NCBI GenBank assembly: GCA_009920225.1
Contig: RGAJ01000031.1
Span: 1-11,829 of the forward strand
Reading direction: 5' to 3'
Length of the DNA stretch: 11,829 nt
DNA from: Paracoccaceae bacterium
GTDB lineage: Bacteria > Pseudomonadota > Alphaproteobacteria > Rhodobacterales > Rhodobacteraceae
Of this stretch, positions 6,618-11,829 are shown one piece after another. The notes beneath the pieces are model-generated. The model saw only the letters and a list, made by a program, of their open reading frames with translations. It made no database searches and was not told the origin of the DNA. Each line of letters starts with the position of its first letter. Within the stretch, counting starts at the first letter, position 1. Position numbers and translations under genes: made by a program.

Positions 6618-6624
6618 GGGGGAT

Positions 6625-7194
6625 TCAGGAATTTCCGTCGTCTTTTTGCATTTTCTCTTTCAACGCTGCAAGGCCCGCAAAGGGTTTTACGTCGTCATCG
6701 GTCATCGGGGCGATGCCTTTGTCGGCAAACGCGACCTGATTCAGCGCTGCATCATCTGCACGCGGATAATCCGGAAGCGCAAGCGCCAAGGCTTCGATCA
6801 TGATGGTCCAAAAATCGAATGAGTGCCCCAAGGGTTCGAGCGTATCATCGGCGTGCATCTCGATCCCGTCCGAATCCTGCGTTTCACCGCGAATCTGTGT
6901 TTCGGGCACAAAGCGACGCGAAATCGGCGTATCAATACGGGTTGTGACAGGGGCCAACGTCACGACGCATTCTTGTTGAACGGTCGCGCCCAATGTGGCC
7001 GACAACACCCATTCGCGTTTTCCTTGGACGCTGAGCGTGCCCTTGAAACGCAGTTTTTTAAGCGATATCAGGCCCAATTCATCCGCGATTTGGCGAAGTT
7101 GCGCCAAGTCGGGTTGTAATTCGAACAAAGTTGGGCGACGTTCGTTTAAATCGGCGACCCGTAGGATGTGATCGGTTTGTGCAGACGCGGTCAT
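6625..7194 (-). CDS. yceD: YceD family protein (DUF177), large ribosomal subunit accumulation factor
   Basis: The 189-residue protein matches the DUF177/YceD family. Characteristic parts are LRFKGTLSVQGKREWVLSAT (about 51-70) and QQECVVTLAPVTTRIDTPIS (77-96). It has an acidic central stretch and the closing motif FAGLAALKEKM (173-183), typical of the family. YceD homologues lie upstream of rpmF across bacteria and have been linked to 23S rRNA processing and accumulation of the 50S subunit; the exact biochemical role is not settled. The start is ATG 7194, with AAAGGA 7 nt upstream. A longer reading frame going back to 7353 would overlap the divergent bamE start and lacks family similarity. It is divergent from bamE across 85 nt and precedes rpmF by 148 nt. 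Its own promoter candidate is TTGTCA (7258-7263), 17 nt, TATTCC. Confidence 0.88.
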   Translation of the reverse strand: MTASAQTDHILRVADLNERRPTLFELQPDLAQLRQIADELGLISLKKLRFKGTLSVQGKREWVLSATLGATVQQECVVTLAPVTTRIDTPISRRFVPETQIRGETQDSDGIEMHADDTLEPLGHSFDFWTIMIEALALALPDYPRADDAALNQVAFADKGIAPMTDDDVKPFAGLAALKEKMQKDDGNS

Positions 7195-7197
7195 GCG

Positions 7198-7263
7198 TTG
7201 ATCCTTTCCTGCGTGTGTGGAATAAGGTATGTGCGGAATAAAGCCCATTGGCGGGCATGACAA
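7198..7263. promoter_or_regulatory. Overlapping divergent promoters of yceD and bamE
   Basis: For bamE (+): TTGATC (7198-7203), 17 nt, AATAAG (7221-7226). For yceD (-): TTGTCA (complement of 7258-7263), 17 nt, TATTCC (complement of 7235-7240). The two -10 elements are only 8 nt apart, so simultaneous occupancy by two polymerases would be hindered. Each -10 falls on one copy of the TGTGYGGAATAA repeat. The hexamers match consensus only partly, so the exact promoter positions are tentative. Confidence 0.45.
7214..7241. repeat. Direct repeat TGTGYGGAATAA, two copies 16 bp apart
   Basis: Copies lie at 7214-7225 (TGTGTGGAATAA) and 7230-7241 (TGTGCGGAATAA). They differ at a single base and share the same orientation. 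They sit in the middle of the yceD/bamE divergent region over the two predicted -10 elements. They could be binding sites for one regulator or a small duplication. Confidence 0.5.
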
Positions 7264-7279
7264 GAGGATTGGGGAATTG

Positions 7280-7723
7280 ATGAAATCCAAAACGATTGGT
7301 TTTTCTTTGGTGTTCGTGGCCACATTGGCGGCCTGTAGCCCACAATACCGCAATCAAGGCTATGTGCCCCCGCAAGAAGACCTAGACGCGCTGATCGTCG
7401 GCGTCGACACGCGCGACAGTGTCAACCAGACCTTGGGCATGCCAACGACATCAGGCGCGATCAAGGACGGCAATTATTATTATGTCCGGTCGCGCTTCAA
7501 ACAGGTGGGTATCTTTAAACCCGAAGAAGTAACCCGCGAAGTTCTGGCCATTTCATTCAACGCTGCAGGTGTTGTTGAAAATGTTGAACGCTTTGGATTG
7601 GAAAATGGCGAAGTGGTGGTGTTGGATTATCGCGTCACCCGCACAAGCGTCGCGGATGCCGGATTTATCCGTCGCTTGATTTCAAGCATCGGCGGACCAA
7701 GCGCCAGCCAATTCATCCGATAA
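7280..7723 (+). CDS. bamE: Outer membrane protein assembly factor BamE (SmpA/OmlA lipoprotein)
   Basis: BamE is a small lipoprotein on the periplasmic side of the outer membrane that stabilises the BAM complex, which inserts beta-barrel proteins. The 147-residue protein has a lipoprotein signal: MKSKTIGF, a hydrophobic core, then the lipobox LAAC with Cys19 as the lipidated residue. The SmpA/OmlA domain follows, with ALIVGVDTRDSVNQTLGMPT (about 37-56), DGNYYYVRSRF (64-74) and SFNAAGVVENVERFGLENGE (93-112). This matches the alphaproteobacterial version of the family. ATG 7280 is chosen because the lipoprotein signal begins there; GGGG (7271-7274) and AGAGGA (7263-7268) lie upstream. The frame continues upstream to an ATG at 7229, which would put 17 polar residues before the signal and is rejected. 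It is divergent from yceD and followed by olsB after 37 nt. Confidence 0.9.
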   Translation: MKSKTIGFSLVFVATLAACSPQYRNQGYVPPQEDLDALIVGVDTRDSVNQTLGMPTTSGAIKDGNYYYVRSRFKQVGIFKPEEVTREVLAISFNAAGVVENVERFGLENGEVVVLDYRVTRTSVADAGFIRRLISSIGGPSASQFIR

Positions 7724-7736
7724 CAGATGATGCCGC

Positions 7737-7759
7737 GTGCACAACATAAGGGGGTGCAC
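7737..7759 (+). promoter_or_regulatory. Inverted repeat around the olsB ribosome binding site
   Basis: GTGCAC at 7737-7742 and again at 7754-7759 can pair as a 6-bp stem with an 11-nt loop (7743-7753). The loop holds most of the Shine-Dalgarno sequence (AAGGGGG, 7748-7754), and the olsB ATG follows one base after the stem. GTGCAC is itself a palindrome, so the two copies are also direct repeats and could be a protein site rather than an RNA hairpin. Confidence 0.4.
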
Positions 7760-7760
7760 A

Positions 7761-8495
7761 ATGGACGCAGCCCCCAACGTTGAACGCGGTCGCTATCGGG
7801 CCTTTATTGCCGAAACTGAAGATCTGATCGCCCAAGCGCAATCCCTGCGCCATCGTGCGTTTGGCCTTGGCTCTGCGGATGGCTTGGATCGCGATTCCTT
7901 TGATGCGACATGCCGACATTTTATTGTCCAGGATGTGGAACGAGGGGATATTGTGTGCACCTATCGGGTCTTGCATTTGATGAACGGCACAGAGATCGAC
8001 AGATCCTATTCTGCACAGTTCTATGATGTCGCGCGTTTGCATGACTATGATCAACCAATGGCTGAGATGGGGCGATTTTGTATTGACCCAACGGTGTGCG
8101 ACGCGGATGTTTTGCGCATGGCGTGGGGGGCGATGACGGCCTATGTCGATCGCCACAAGGTCGGGATGTTGTTTGGATGCGCATCCTTTCGCGGGACCGA
8201 TCCCGCGAATTACCACGATACCTTGGCGCATTTGCGTATGACTTCGCTTGCGCCAGAGCATCACGCACCCCTTATCAAATCTCAAAACGCGGTTGCGCTG
8301 CCCAAGGGCGATTATGACAAATCTGCCGCCCTGCGATACATGCCGCCGCTCTTGCGGACCTATCTGATCATGGGGGGATGGGTCAGTGATCACGCCGTGA
8401 TCGACATGGGCATGCAGACCTTTCATCTGTTCACAGCAGTGGAAATCGCAAAAATTCCTGTCGCACGTCAACGCCTGTTGCGCGCGCTGGCTTGA
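7761..8495 (+). CDS. olsB: L-ornithine N(alpha)-acyltransferase (OlsB-type GNAT)
   Basis: OlsB transfers a 3-hydroxyacyl chain from ACP to the alpha-amino group of ornithine, giving lyso-ornithine lipid. OlsA then completes the phosphorus-free membrane lipid. The 244-residue protein has the acetyltransferase-5 pattern: RHRAFGLGSADGLDRDSFDA (30-49), RSYSAQFYDV (81-90), MAEMGRFCIDP (100-110), LFGCASFRGTD (137-147) and the C-terminal MPPLLRTYLIMGGWVSDHAV (194-213). ATG 7761 has AAGGGGG 6 nt upstream; a GTG eight codons earlier is in frame but has no ribosome binding site. No olsA acyltransferase gene follows, so the second enzyme must be encoded elsewhere. I see no Pho box upstream, although ornithine lipids are often phosphate-regulated. 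The substrate is assigned by family resemblance; some relatives acylate other amino acids. Confidence 0.85.
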   Translation: MDAAPNVERGRYRAFIAETEDLIAQAQSLRHRAFGLGSADGLDRDSFDATCRHFIVQDVERGDIVCTYRVLHLMNGTEIDRSYSAQFYDVARLHDYDQPMAEMGRFCIDPTVCDADVLRMAWGAMTAYVDRHKVGMLFGCASFRGTDPANYHDTLAHLRMTSLAPEHHAPLIKSQNAVALPKGDYDKSAALRYMPPLLRTYLIMGGWVSDHAVIDMGMQTFHLFTAVEIAKIPVARQRLLRALA

Positions 8496-8520
8496 CCTTT
8501 TCCATGGCGCGGCGTAGCTG
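8492..8520 (+). promoter_or_regulatory. Weak candidate promoter for the ABC-F gene
   Basis: TTGACC (8492-8497) overlaps the olsB stop codon and is followed after 17 nt by TAGCTG (8515-8520). The -35 is good and the -10 poor. A start about 7 nt downstream would coincide with the ABC-F ATG at 8527, implying a leaderless message. That fits the lack of a Shine-Dalgarno sequence but is speculative. Confidence 0.25.
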
Positions 8521-8529
8521 TGCGCCATG
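8503..8529 (+). promoter_or_regulatory. Inverted repeat enclosing the ABC-F start codon
   Basis: CATGGCGC (8503-8510) and GCGCCATG (8522-8529) are perfect 8-bp inverted repeats around an 11-nt loop. The start codon ATG (8527-8529) is the last part of the 3' arm. In a transcript reading through from olsB the start codon would be paired. No T tract follows, so this is not a terminator. Confidence 0.5.
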
Positions 8530-10338
8530 TCACGGATACCCTTATTACAGCTTTCGCAAATATCGCTCACTTTTGGTGGGGACCCCGTCTTTGACGGATT
8601 GGATCTGGTCGTTCAAGCGGGCGATCGCGTCGCACTTGTCGGGCGCAATGGTTCGGGCAAATCCACCTTGATGAAAGTCATGGCTGGACTGGTCGAGGCC
8701 GACACAGGATCGCGCGTCGTGCCGTCGGGGGTGTCGGTTGGCTATATGGAACAAGATCCCACAATGGACGGCTTTGCCACATTGGGGGAATATGCGTCTT
8801 CTGGATTGGAAGCGGGCGAGCTTTATCGCGTGGAACGCGCGTCGGAAGGGTTGAAATTCGATCCCGATCGCCCCGTGTCCACGGCATCAGGCGGCGAACG
8901 TCGCCGTGCGGCACTGGCAAAGTTGATGGCCGAAGCCCCCGAATTGATGTTGCTGGACGAGCCCACGAACCATTTGGACATCGAAGCCATTGCGTGGTTG
9001 GAAGAAGAATTGAAATCCACACGCGCCGCCTATGTCATCATCAGTCACGACCGCGCGTTTTTGAACGCCTTGACGCGTGCCACGCTGTGGATTGATCGGG
9101 GGCAGGTGCGTCGCCAAGAAATAGGCTTTCAAGGGTTTGAAGCGTGGCGCGACAAAATCTGGGACGACGAAGATATGGCACGCCATAAATTGGATCGGAA
9201 AATCAAATCCGAAGCCCGTTGGGCCGTCGAAGGCATCTCAGCGCGCCGCAAGCGAAACCAAGGCCGCGTGCGCGCCTTAAATGCGCTGCGCCAAGAACGC
9301 GCGGATCAGATCAAACGCCAAGGTGCGGCTGCAATGGAATTGGCCAGCGCGCCAAAATCGGGTCGCAAGGTTGTCGAGGCCAAAGGGCTCGGTAAAGCCT
9401 ATGACGGTAAAACCATCGTTTCGAATTTTTCGATCACCGTGCAACGTGGGGATCGCGTGGCCTTTGTCGGGCCAAACGGTGTTGGCAAAACCACTGTGCT
9501 AAAGATGCTGATGGGCGAGGTCGCCCCAGACATTGGTACCATTGATTTGGGCACCAACCTGTTACCGGCGATTTTTGATCAATCACGTGCGCAGCTGGAT
9601 CCCAATATGTCTTTGTGGGACAGCCTCACGGGGGATCCTGCGATGCGTGTGTCGGGCAAGGCCGATCAAATCATGGTCCGCGGCACGCCAAAACATGTGA
9701 TCGGATATCTGAAAGAATTCCTGTTTGACGAAGCTCAAGCGCGCGCGCCCGTCAGATCGCTGAGCGGCGGGGAAAAGGCACGTCTTTTGCTGGCTAAAAT
9801 CATGGCGCGCGAAAGCAACCTTTTAGTTTTGGACGAACCAACGAACGATCTGGACGTTGAAACATTGGACCTGCTGCAAGAGCTGTTGGATACCTATGAC
9901 GGTACCGTTCTTTTGGTGAGCCACGATCGTGATTTTCTGGATCGCGTTGCAGCCACGACGGTTGCAATGGAAGGCGATGGCAAGGCCACAGTCTATGCCG
10001 GCGGTTGGAGCGATTATCAATCCCAGCGCACACCGGTCAACGCGCCCGAAGATCGGGCCGCACCAAAAAAGCCGAAAGAGAAACAAGACACCGCACCAAA
10101 GCCCAAAGAGGCGGGGTTGAGTTACACAGAAAAACATCGCTTGGAAAAGCTGCCCGCGATTATCGAACGCCTTGAGGCCGAAATCGCGAAGTTAGAGGAA
10201 TTCATGTCGAATCCTGACCTCTATGTGAAAGAGCCGTTGAAGTTTCAAAAGGCGACGGAGGCCTTGGTTGAACGTCAAACGGCCTTGGCCGCGGCCGAAG
10301 ACGAATGGATGATGTTGGAAGAAAAAGCCACAGGGTGA
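8527..10338 (+). CDS. uup: ABC-F family ATP-binding protein, Uup-like
   Basis: This soluble 603-residue protein has two ABC ATPase domains and no membrane segment, placing it in the ABC-F group that acts on ribosomes rather than in transport. Domain 1: Walker A GRNGSGKST (39-47), signature SGGER (121-125), Walker B MLLDEP (141-146) with catalytic Glu145, H-loop His174. Domain 2: Walker A GPNGVGKTT (315-323), signature LSGGE (412-416), Walker B LVLDEP (433-438) with Glu437, H-loop His466. The linker (about 217-280) is strongly basic. A Lys/Pro-rich segment (510-528) leads to a C-terminal coiled coil (about 535-600), the feature that suggests Uup rather than EttA. Uup has been connected with ribosome assembly and precise transposon excision. 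ATG 8527 begins just before the first ABC strand, but no Shine-Dalgarno sequence is visible and the codon lies in an inverted repeat. Confidence 0.9.
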   Translation: MSRIPLLQLSQISLTFGGDPVFDGLDLVVQAGDRVALVGRNGSGKSTLMKVMAGLVEADTGSRVVPSGVSVGYMEQDPTMDGFATLGEYASSGLEAGELYRVERASEGLKFDPDRPVSTASGGERRRAALAKLMAEAPELMLLDEPTNHLDIEAIAWLEEELKSTRAAYVIISHDRAFLNALTRATLWIDRGQVRRQEIGFQGFEAWRDKIWDDEDMARHKLDRKIKSEARWAVEGISARRKRNQGRVRALNALRQERADQIKRQGAAAMELASAPKSGRKVVEAKGLGKAYDGKTIVSNFSITVQRGDRVAFVGPNGVGKTTVLKMLMGEVAPDIGTIDLGTNLLPAIFDQSRAQLDPNMSLWDSLTGDPAMRVSGKADQIMVRGTPKHVIGYLKEFLFDEAQARAPVRSLSGGEKARLLLAKIMARESNLLVLDEPTNDLDVETLDLLQELLDTYDGTVLLVSHDRDFLDRVAATTVAMEGDGKATVYAGGWSDYQSQRTPVNAPEDRAAPKKPKEKQDTAPKPKEAGLSYTEKHRLEKLPAIIERLEAEIAKLEEFMSNPDLYVKEPLKFQKATEALVERQTALAAAEDEWMMLEEKATG

Positions 10339-10352
10339 TCGCATTCATGGTT

Positions 10353-10374
10353 TCGGATCGCTTGCGCGATCCGA
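10353..10374 (+). repeat. Perfect 9-bp hairpin upstream of the ABC-F terminator
   Basis: TCGGATCGC (10353-10361) and GCGATCCGA (10366-10374) are exact inverted arms around TTGC. There is no T tract of its own, and the next hairpin begins 2 nt later. It may add to termination or protect the 3' end of the message from exonucleases. Confidence 0.6.
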
Positions 10375-10375
10375 C

Positions 10376-10407
10376 AAACGCGCGCGCCTTCGGCCCGCGC
10401 GTTTTTT
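10376..10407 (+). terminator. Rho-independent terminator of the bamE-olsB-uup unit
   Basis: AAACGCGCG (10376-10384) pairs with CGCGCGTTT (10396-10404), with a further GCC/GGC pairing inside around a TTC loop after one C-C mismatch. Six T follow at 10402-10407. It lies 38 nt after the ABC-F stop. The lead A run also makes a short T run on the other strand, but amtB has a better terminator of its own. Confidence 0.9.
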
Positions 10408-10465
10408 AGTGAGTATTTTTGCAAAAGTGAAATATCGTAGACGGATCGGGTAGGATCGGAGCATG

Positions 10466-10493
10466 AAAAAAGCCCCGCTTGATGCGGGGCTTT
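10466..10493 (-). terminator. Rho-independent terminator of amtB
   Basis: GCCCCGC (10472-10478) and GCGGGGC (10484-10490) form a 7-bp GC stem, extended by three A-T pairs, around a 5-nt loop. On the minus strand it is followed by TTTTTT (complement of 10466-10471), 22 nt after the amtB stop. A short T run (10491-10493) on the plus strand gives only weak reverse activity. The stretch 10408-10465 between the two terminators holds nothing else I can identify. Confidence 0.92.
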
Positions 10494-10515
10494 GTCTCTA
10501 TACAGACCTTTGTGA

Positions 10516-11697
10516 TCAACTGTTCATTTCATAGGCGCGTTCGCCGTGAACGCTCAGATCCAAGCCGTTGGTTTCTGTTTCCGCATCAACGCGCAGAGGT
10601 GTGATGAGAGAAACCACTTTGATTAGGATAAAGGTCACGACGATTGTGAATAGCCCCACGATGGCCAAGGCCCCCAATTGTGCCGCCCATGTGCCCGCGC
10701 CAAAGACCGCGATCATGATCGTGCCAAAGATGCCACCGACGCCGTGCACCGCAAAGACATCCAATGTATCGTCGATCTTTAGCTTGTTGCGCACAAAATT
10801 GACCACCTCTTGGCACATGATGCCCGCGACTGCCCCGATGATGAGTGCCTCGATCGGGCCAACAAAGCCTGAAGCAGGGGTGATTGAGGCCAGACCCGCG
10901 ATTGTGCCTGTGACGATACCAACCAATGACGCTTTGCCGTATTTGATTTTTTCCCACAGCGCCCATGTCAGAGATGCGGTCGCAGCCGAGATATGCGTGA
11001 CCGTCAATGCCATCGCAGCGCCGCCATCGGCTGCAAGCTGTGATCCGCCATTAAAGCCGAACCAGCCCACCCACAACATGGCGGCACCGATCATCACATA
11101 GCCGGGATTGTGCGGGGGTGTTGTGCGGTTTTTGCGTGGGCCCAAGAAGATCGCAATCATCAATGCGGCGATGCCTGCGGTTTCGTGAACCACAATGCCA
11201 CCCGCAAAGTCACGCGTCCCTGTGTCGCCAAAAATACCGCCGTCGGCCAACATGCCGCCTCCCCAAATCCAATGTACGACGGGTGCATAGCACAACAGCA
11301 TCCACAGACCTGAGAAAACCAGAACAAAGCCAAAGCCAACGCGTTCCACATACGCGCCCACGATGAGGGCAGGTGTGATAATCGCGAATGTCATTTGAAA
11401 GGCAAAGAACAGAACTTCGGGCAATGTGCCATAAAGGCTGTCCGCGTCAAAGCCCATTAAAAACGCTTTGTCCAAACCGCCCCAAAGCCCGCTTTCACCT
11501 GGGCCGAACGCGATTGAGTATCCAAAGGCAAGCCACAGAATGCTCATTAAACAGGCAATCGCGTAACATTGCATAAACACACTTAGCACGTTGCGCGCGC
11601 GTACCAAGCCACCGTAGAAAAGCGCAAGTCCAGGCAACGTCATAAACAGCACTAGGGCCGTTGCGACGATGATCCATGCTGTATCAGCTCCGTTCAT
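10516..11697 (-). CDS. amtB: Ammonium transporter AmtB
   Basis: AmtB is a trimeric inner-membrane channel that conducts ammonium and is closed by GlnK when nitrogen is plentiful. The 393-residue protein keeps the functional residues: the pore twin histidines His171 (VVHETAG) and His318 (AVHGVGG), Asp163 in DFAGG, the phenylalanine gate region (FQMTFA at 100-105 and GWFGFNGGS at 211-219), and many hydrophobic segments consistent with 11 membrane helices. The C-terminal GLDLSVHGERAYE (378-390) is the conserved tail that contacts the PII protein. The start is ATG 11697, with GAGGA 7 nt upstream. There is no cleavable signal peptide as in E. coli AmtB; the protein starts directly in helix 1. No glnK coding sequence appears in the 132 nt upstream, although glnK-amtB pairing is usual. 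It is convergent with the ABC-F gene. Confidence 0.96.
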   Translation of the reverse strand: MNGADTAWIIVATALVLFMTLPGLALFYGGLVRARNVLSVFMQCYAIACLMSILWLAFGYSIAFGPGESGLWGGLDKAFLMGFDADSLYGTLPEVLFFAFQMTFAIITPALIVGAYVERVGFGFVLVFSGLWMLLCYAPVVHWIWGGGMLADGGIFGDTGTRDFAGGIVVHETAGIAALMIAIFLGPRKNRTTPPHNPGYVMIGAAMLWVGWFGFNGGSQLAADGGAAMALTVTHISAATASLTWALWEKIKYGKASLVGIVTGTIAGLASITPASGFVGPIEALIIGAVAGIMCQEVVNFVRNKLKIDDTLDVFAVHGVGGIFGTIMIAVFGAGTWAAQLGALAIVGLFTIVVTFILIKVVSLITPLRVDAETETNGLDLSVHGERAYEMNS

Positions 11698-11728
11698 ATT
11701 TTCATCCTCATGTCGAAAGTTGATGCTG

Positions 11729-11755
11729 TGCATAGCGAAATGAGGCGGAAATCAA
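11729..11755 (-). promoter_or_regulatory. Weak candidate promoter for amtB
   Basis: On the minus strand TTGATT (complement of 11750-11755) is followed after only 15 nt by TATGCA (complement of 11729-11734). The short spacer and imperfect hexamers suggest it would need an activator. One copy of the AGGCGGAAAT repeat lies between the hexamers. I see no sigma-54 -24/-12 element. Confidence 0.25.
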
Positions 11756-11825
11756 AGCGTTTGCTGCGAAAATAGGCGGTAATGAGACGGCCGAGACATA
11801 ATTTGATTAATTTATAGGCGGAAAT
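11743..11825. repeat. Three phased copies of AGGCGGWAAT upstream of amtB
   Basis: Copies lie at 11743-11752 (AGGCGGAAAT), 11774-11783 (AGGCGGTAAT) and 11816-11825 (AGGCGGAAAT). All have the same orientation, and starts are 31 and 42 bp apart, close to three and four turns of DNA. The first two also share a preceding GCGAAA, so similarity extends over about 18 bp. Copies two and three share TAGGCGG. The position upstream of amtB and the phasing suggest binding sites for one regulator on the same DNA face. The array may continue beyond the window edge. Confidence 0.55.
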
Positions 11826-11829
11826 TCGA

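Noticed and set aside
7229..7279. Upstream start for bamE at 7229
   Set aside because: It would place 17 polar residues before the lipoprotein signal sequence, which starts properly at 7280.
7195..7353. Longer yceD start at 7353
   Set aside because: It would overlap the bamE start and signal peptide on the other strand. The ATG at 7194 has a perfect AAAGGA at 7 nt.
7737..7760. GTG start for olsB at 7737
   Set aside because: It has no Shine-Dalgarno sequence. The ATG at 7761 has AAGGGGG at 6 nt, and the added residues would be translated from the inverted repeat itself.
7713..8570. 285-codon open frame on the minus strand opposite olsB
   Set aside because: It mirrors the olsB coding sequence. 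Its protein is rich in His, Ile and Arg, has no motif, and has no ribosome binding site supporting it.
10568..11101. 177-codon plus-strand frame opposite amtB
   Set aside because: Its Thr/Pro/Ala-rich, repetitive composition is the typical reverse complement of a membrane protein gene. amtB is unambiguous.
11698..11733. Upstream ATG for amtB at 11733
   Set aside because: The extra 12 codons contain the GAGGA ribosome binding site of ATG 11697 and encode a polar stretch not expected before membrane helix 1.
11698..11829. Sigma-54 promoter or classic NtrC site for amtB
   Set aside because: I found no TGGCAC-N5-TTGC-like element and no TGCACC/GGTGCA dyad in this stretch.
1..11829. CRISPR array, insertion sequence, prophage, toxin-antitoxin or defence island
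   Set aside because: There is no regular spacer-repeat pattern, no transposase or integrase coding sequence and no terminal inverted repeats. All large coding regions are assigned to core functions. tRNA-Pro shows no attachment-site duplication within the window.

Overview
This window carries an ordinary bacterial housekeeping chromosome segment from an alphaproteobacterium, most likely a member of the Rhodobacterales (Roseobacter group). The evidence is the long two-domain dCTP deaminase, the plsX-fabH-ihfA-merR order, the alphaproteobacterial form of BamE, an OlsB-type ornithine-lipid acyltransferase, and an AmtB that starts without the signal peptide seen in enterobacteria. The base composition looks moderate for this group. 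I see no mobile element, phage gene, CRISPR array or defence system, and no cluster of unknown genes. There is one protein of unknown function (79 residues).

Layout. Positions 4-1750 (+) hold scpA and scpB, which encode the partners of the SMC condensin, followed by a small basic protein of unknown function. Positions 1756-6476 and 6625-7194 read on the minus strand. In the direction of transcription the order is yceD (DUF177), rpmF, plsX, fabH, ihfA, a merR-type regulator, tRNA-Pro(GGG), a strong hairpin terminator, and dcd. Positions 7280-10338 (+) hold bamE, olsB and a Uup-type ABC-F ATPase gene, ending in tandem hairpins. amtB lies on the minus strand (10516-11697) with its own terminator. 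It is convergent with the ABC-F gene.

How the genes fit together. yceD and rpmF belong to 50S subunit biogenesis, and the ABC-F protein is also thought to act on ribosomes. plsX and fabH feed acyl chains into phospholipid synthesis, olsB makes the first intermediate of ornithine lipids, and bamE acts in outer-membrane protein assembly. The middle of the window therefore reads as an envelope and ribosome growth block. scpAB and ihfA organise the chromosome. dcd supplies dUMP precursor for thymidylate synthesis. amtB takes up ammonium.

The most unusual signals are regulatory. A perfect 6+3+6 palindrome lies in the spacer of the ihfA-merR promoter. Three copies of AGGCGGWAAT lie upstream of amtB at spacings of 31 and 42 bp, close to whole helical turns. 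The divergent yceD/bamE promoters share a 12-base direct repeat. Inverted repeats enclose the start region of both olsB and the ABC-F gene. The yceD-rpmF gap is rich in structure. All of these are read by eye, and none has been tested against other genomes.
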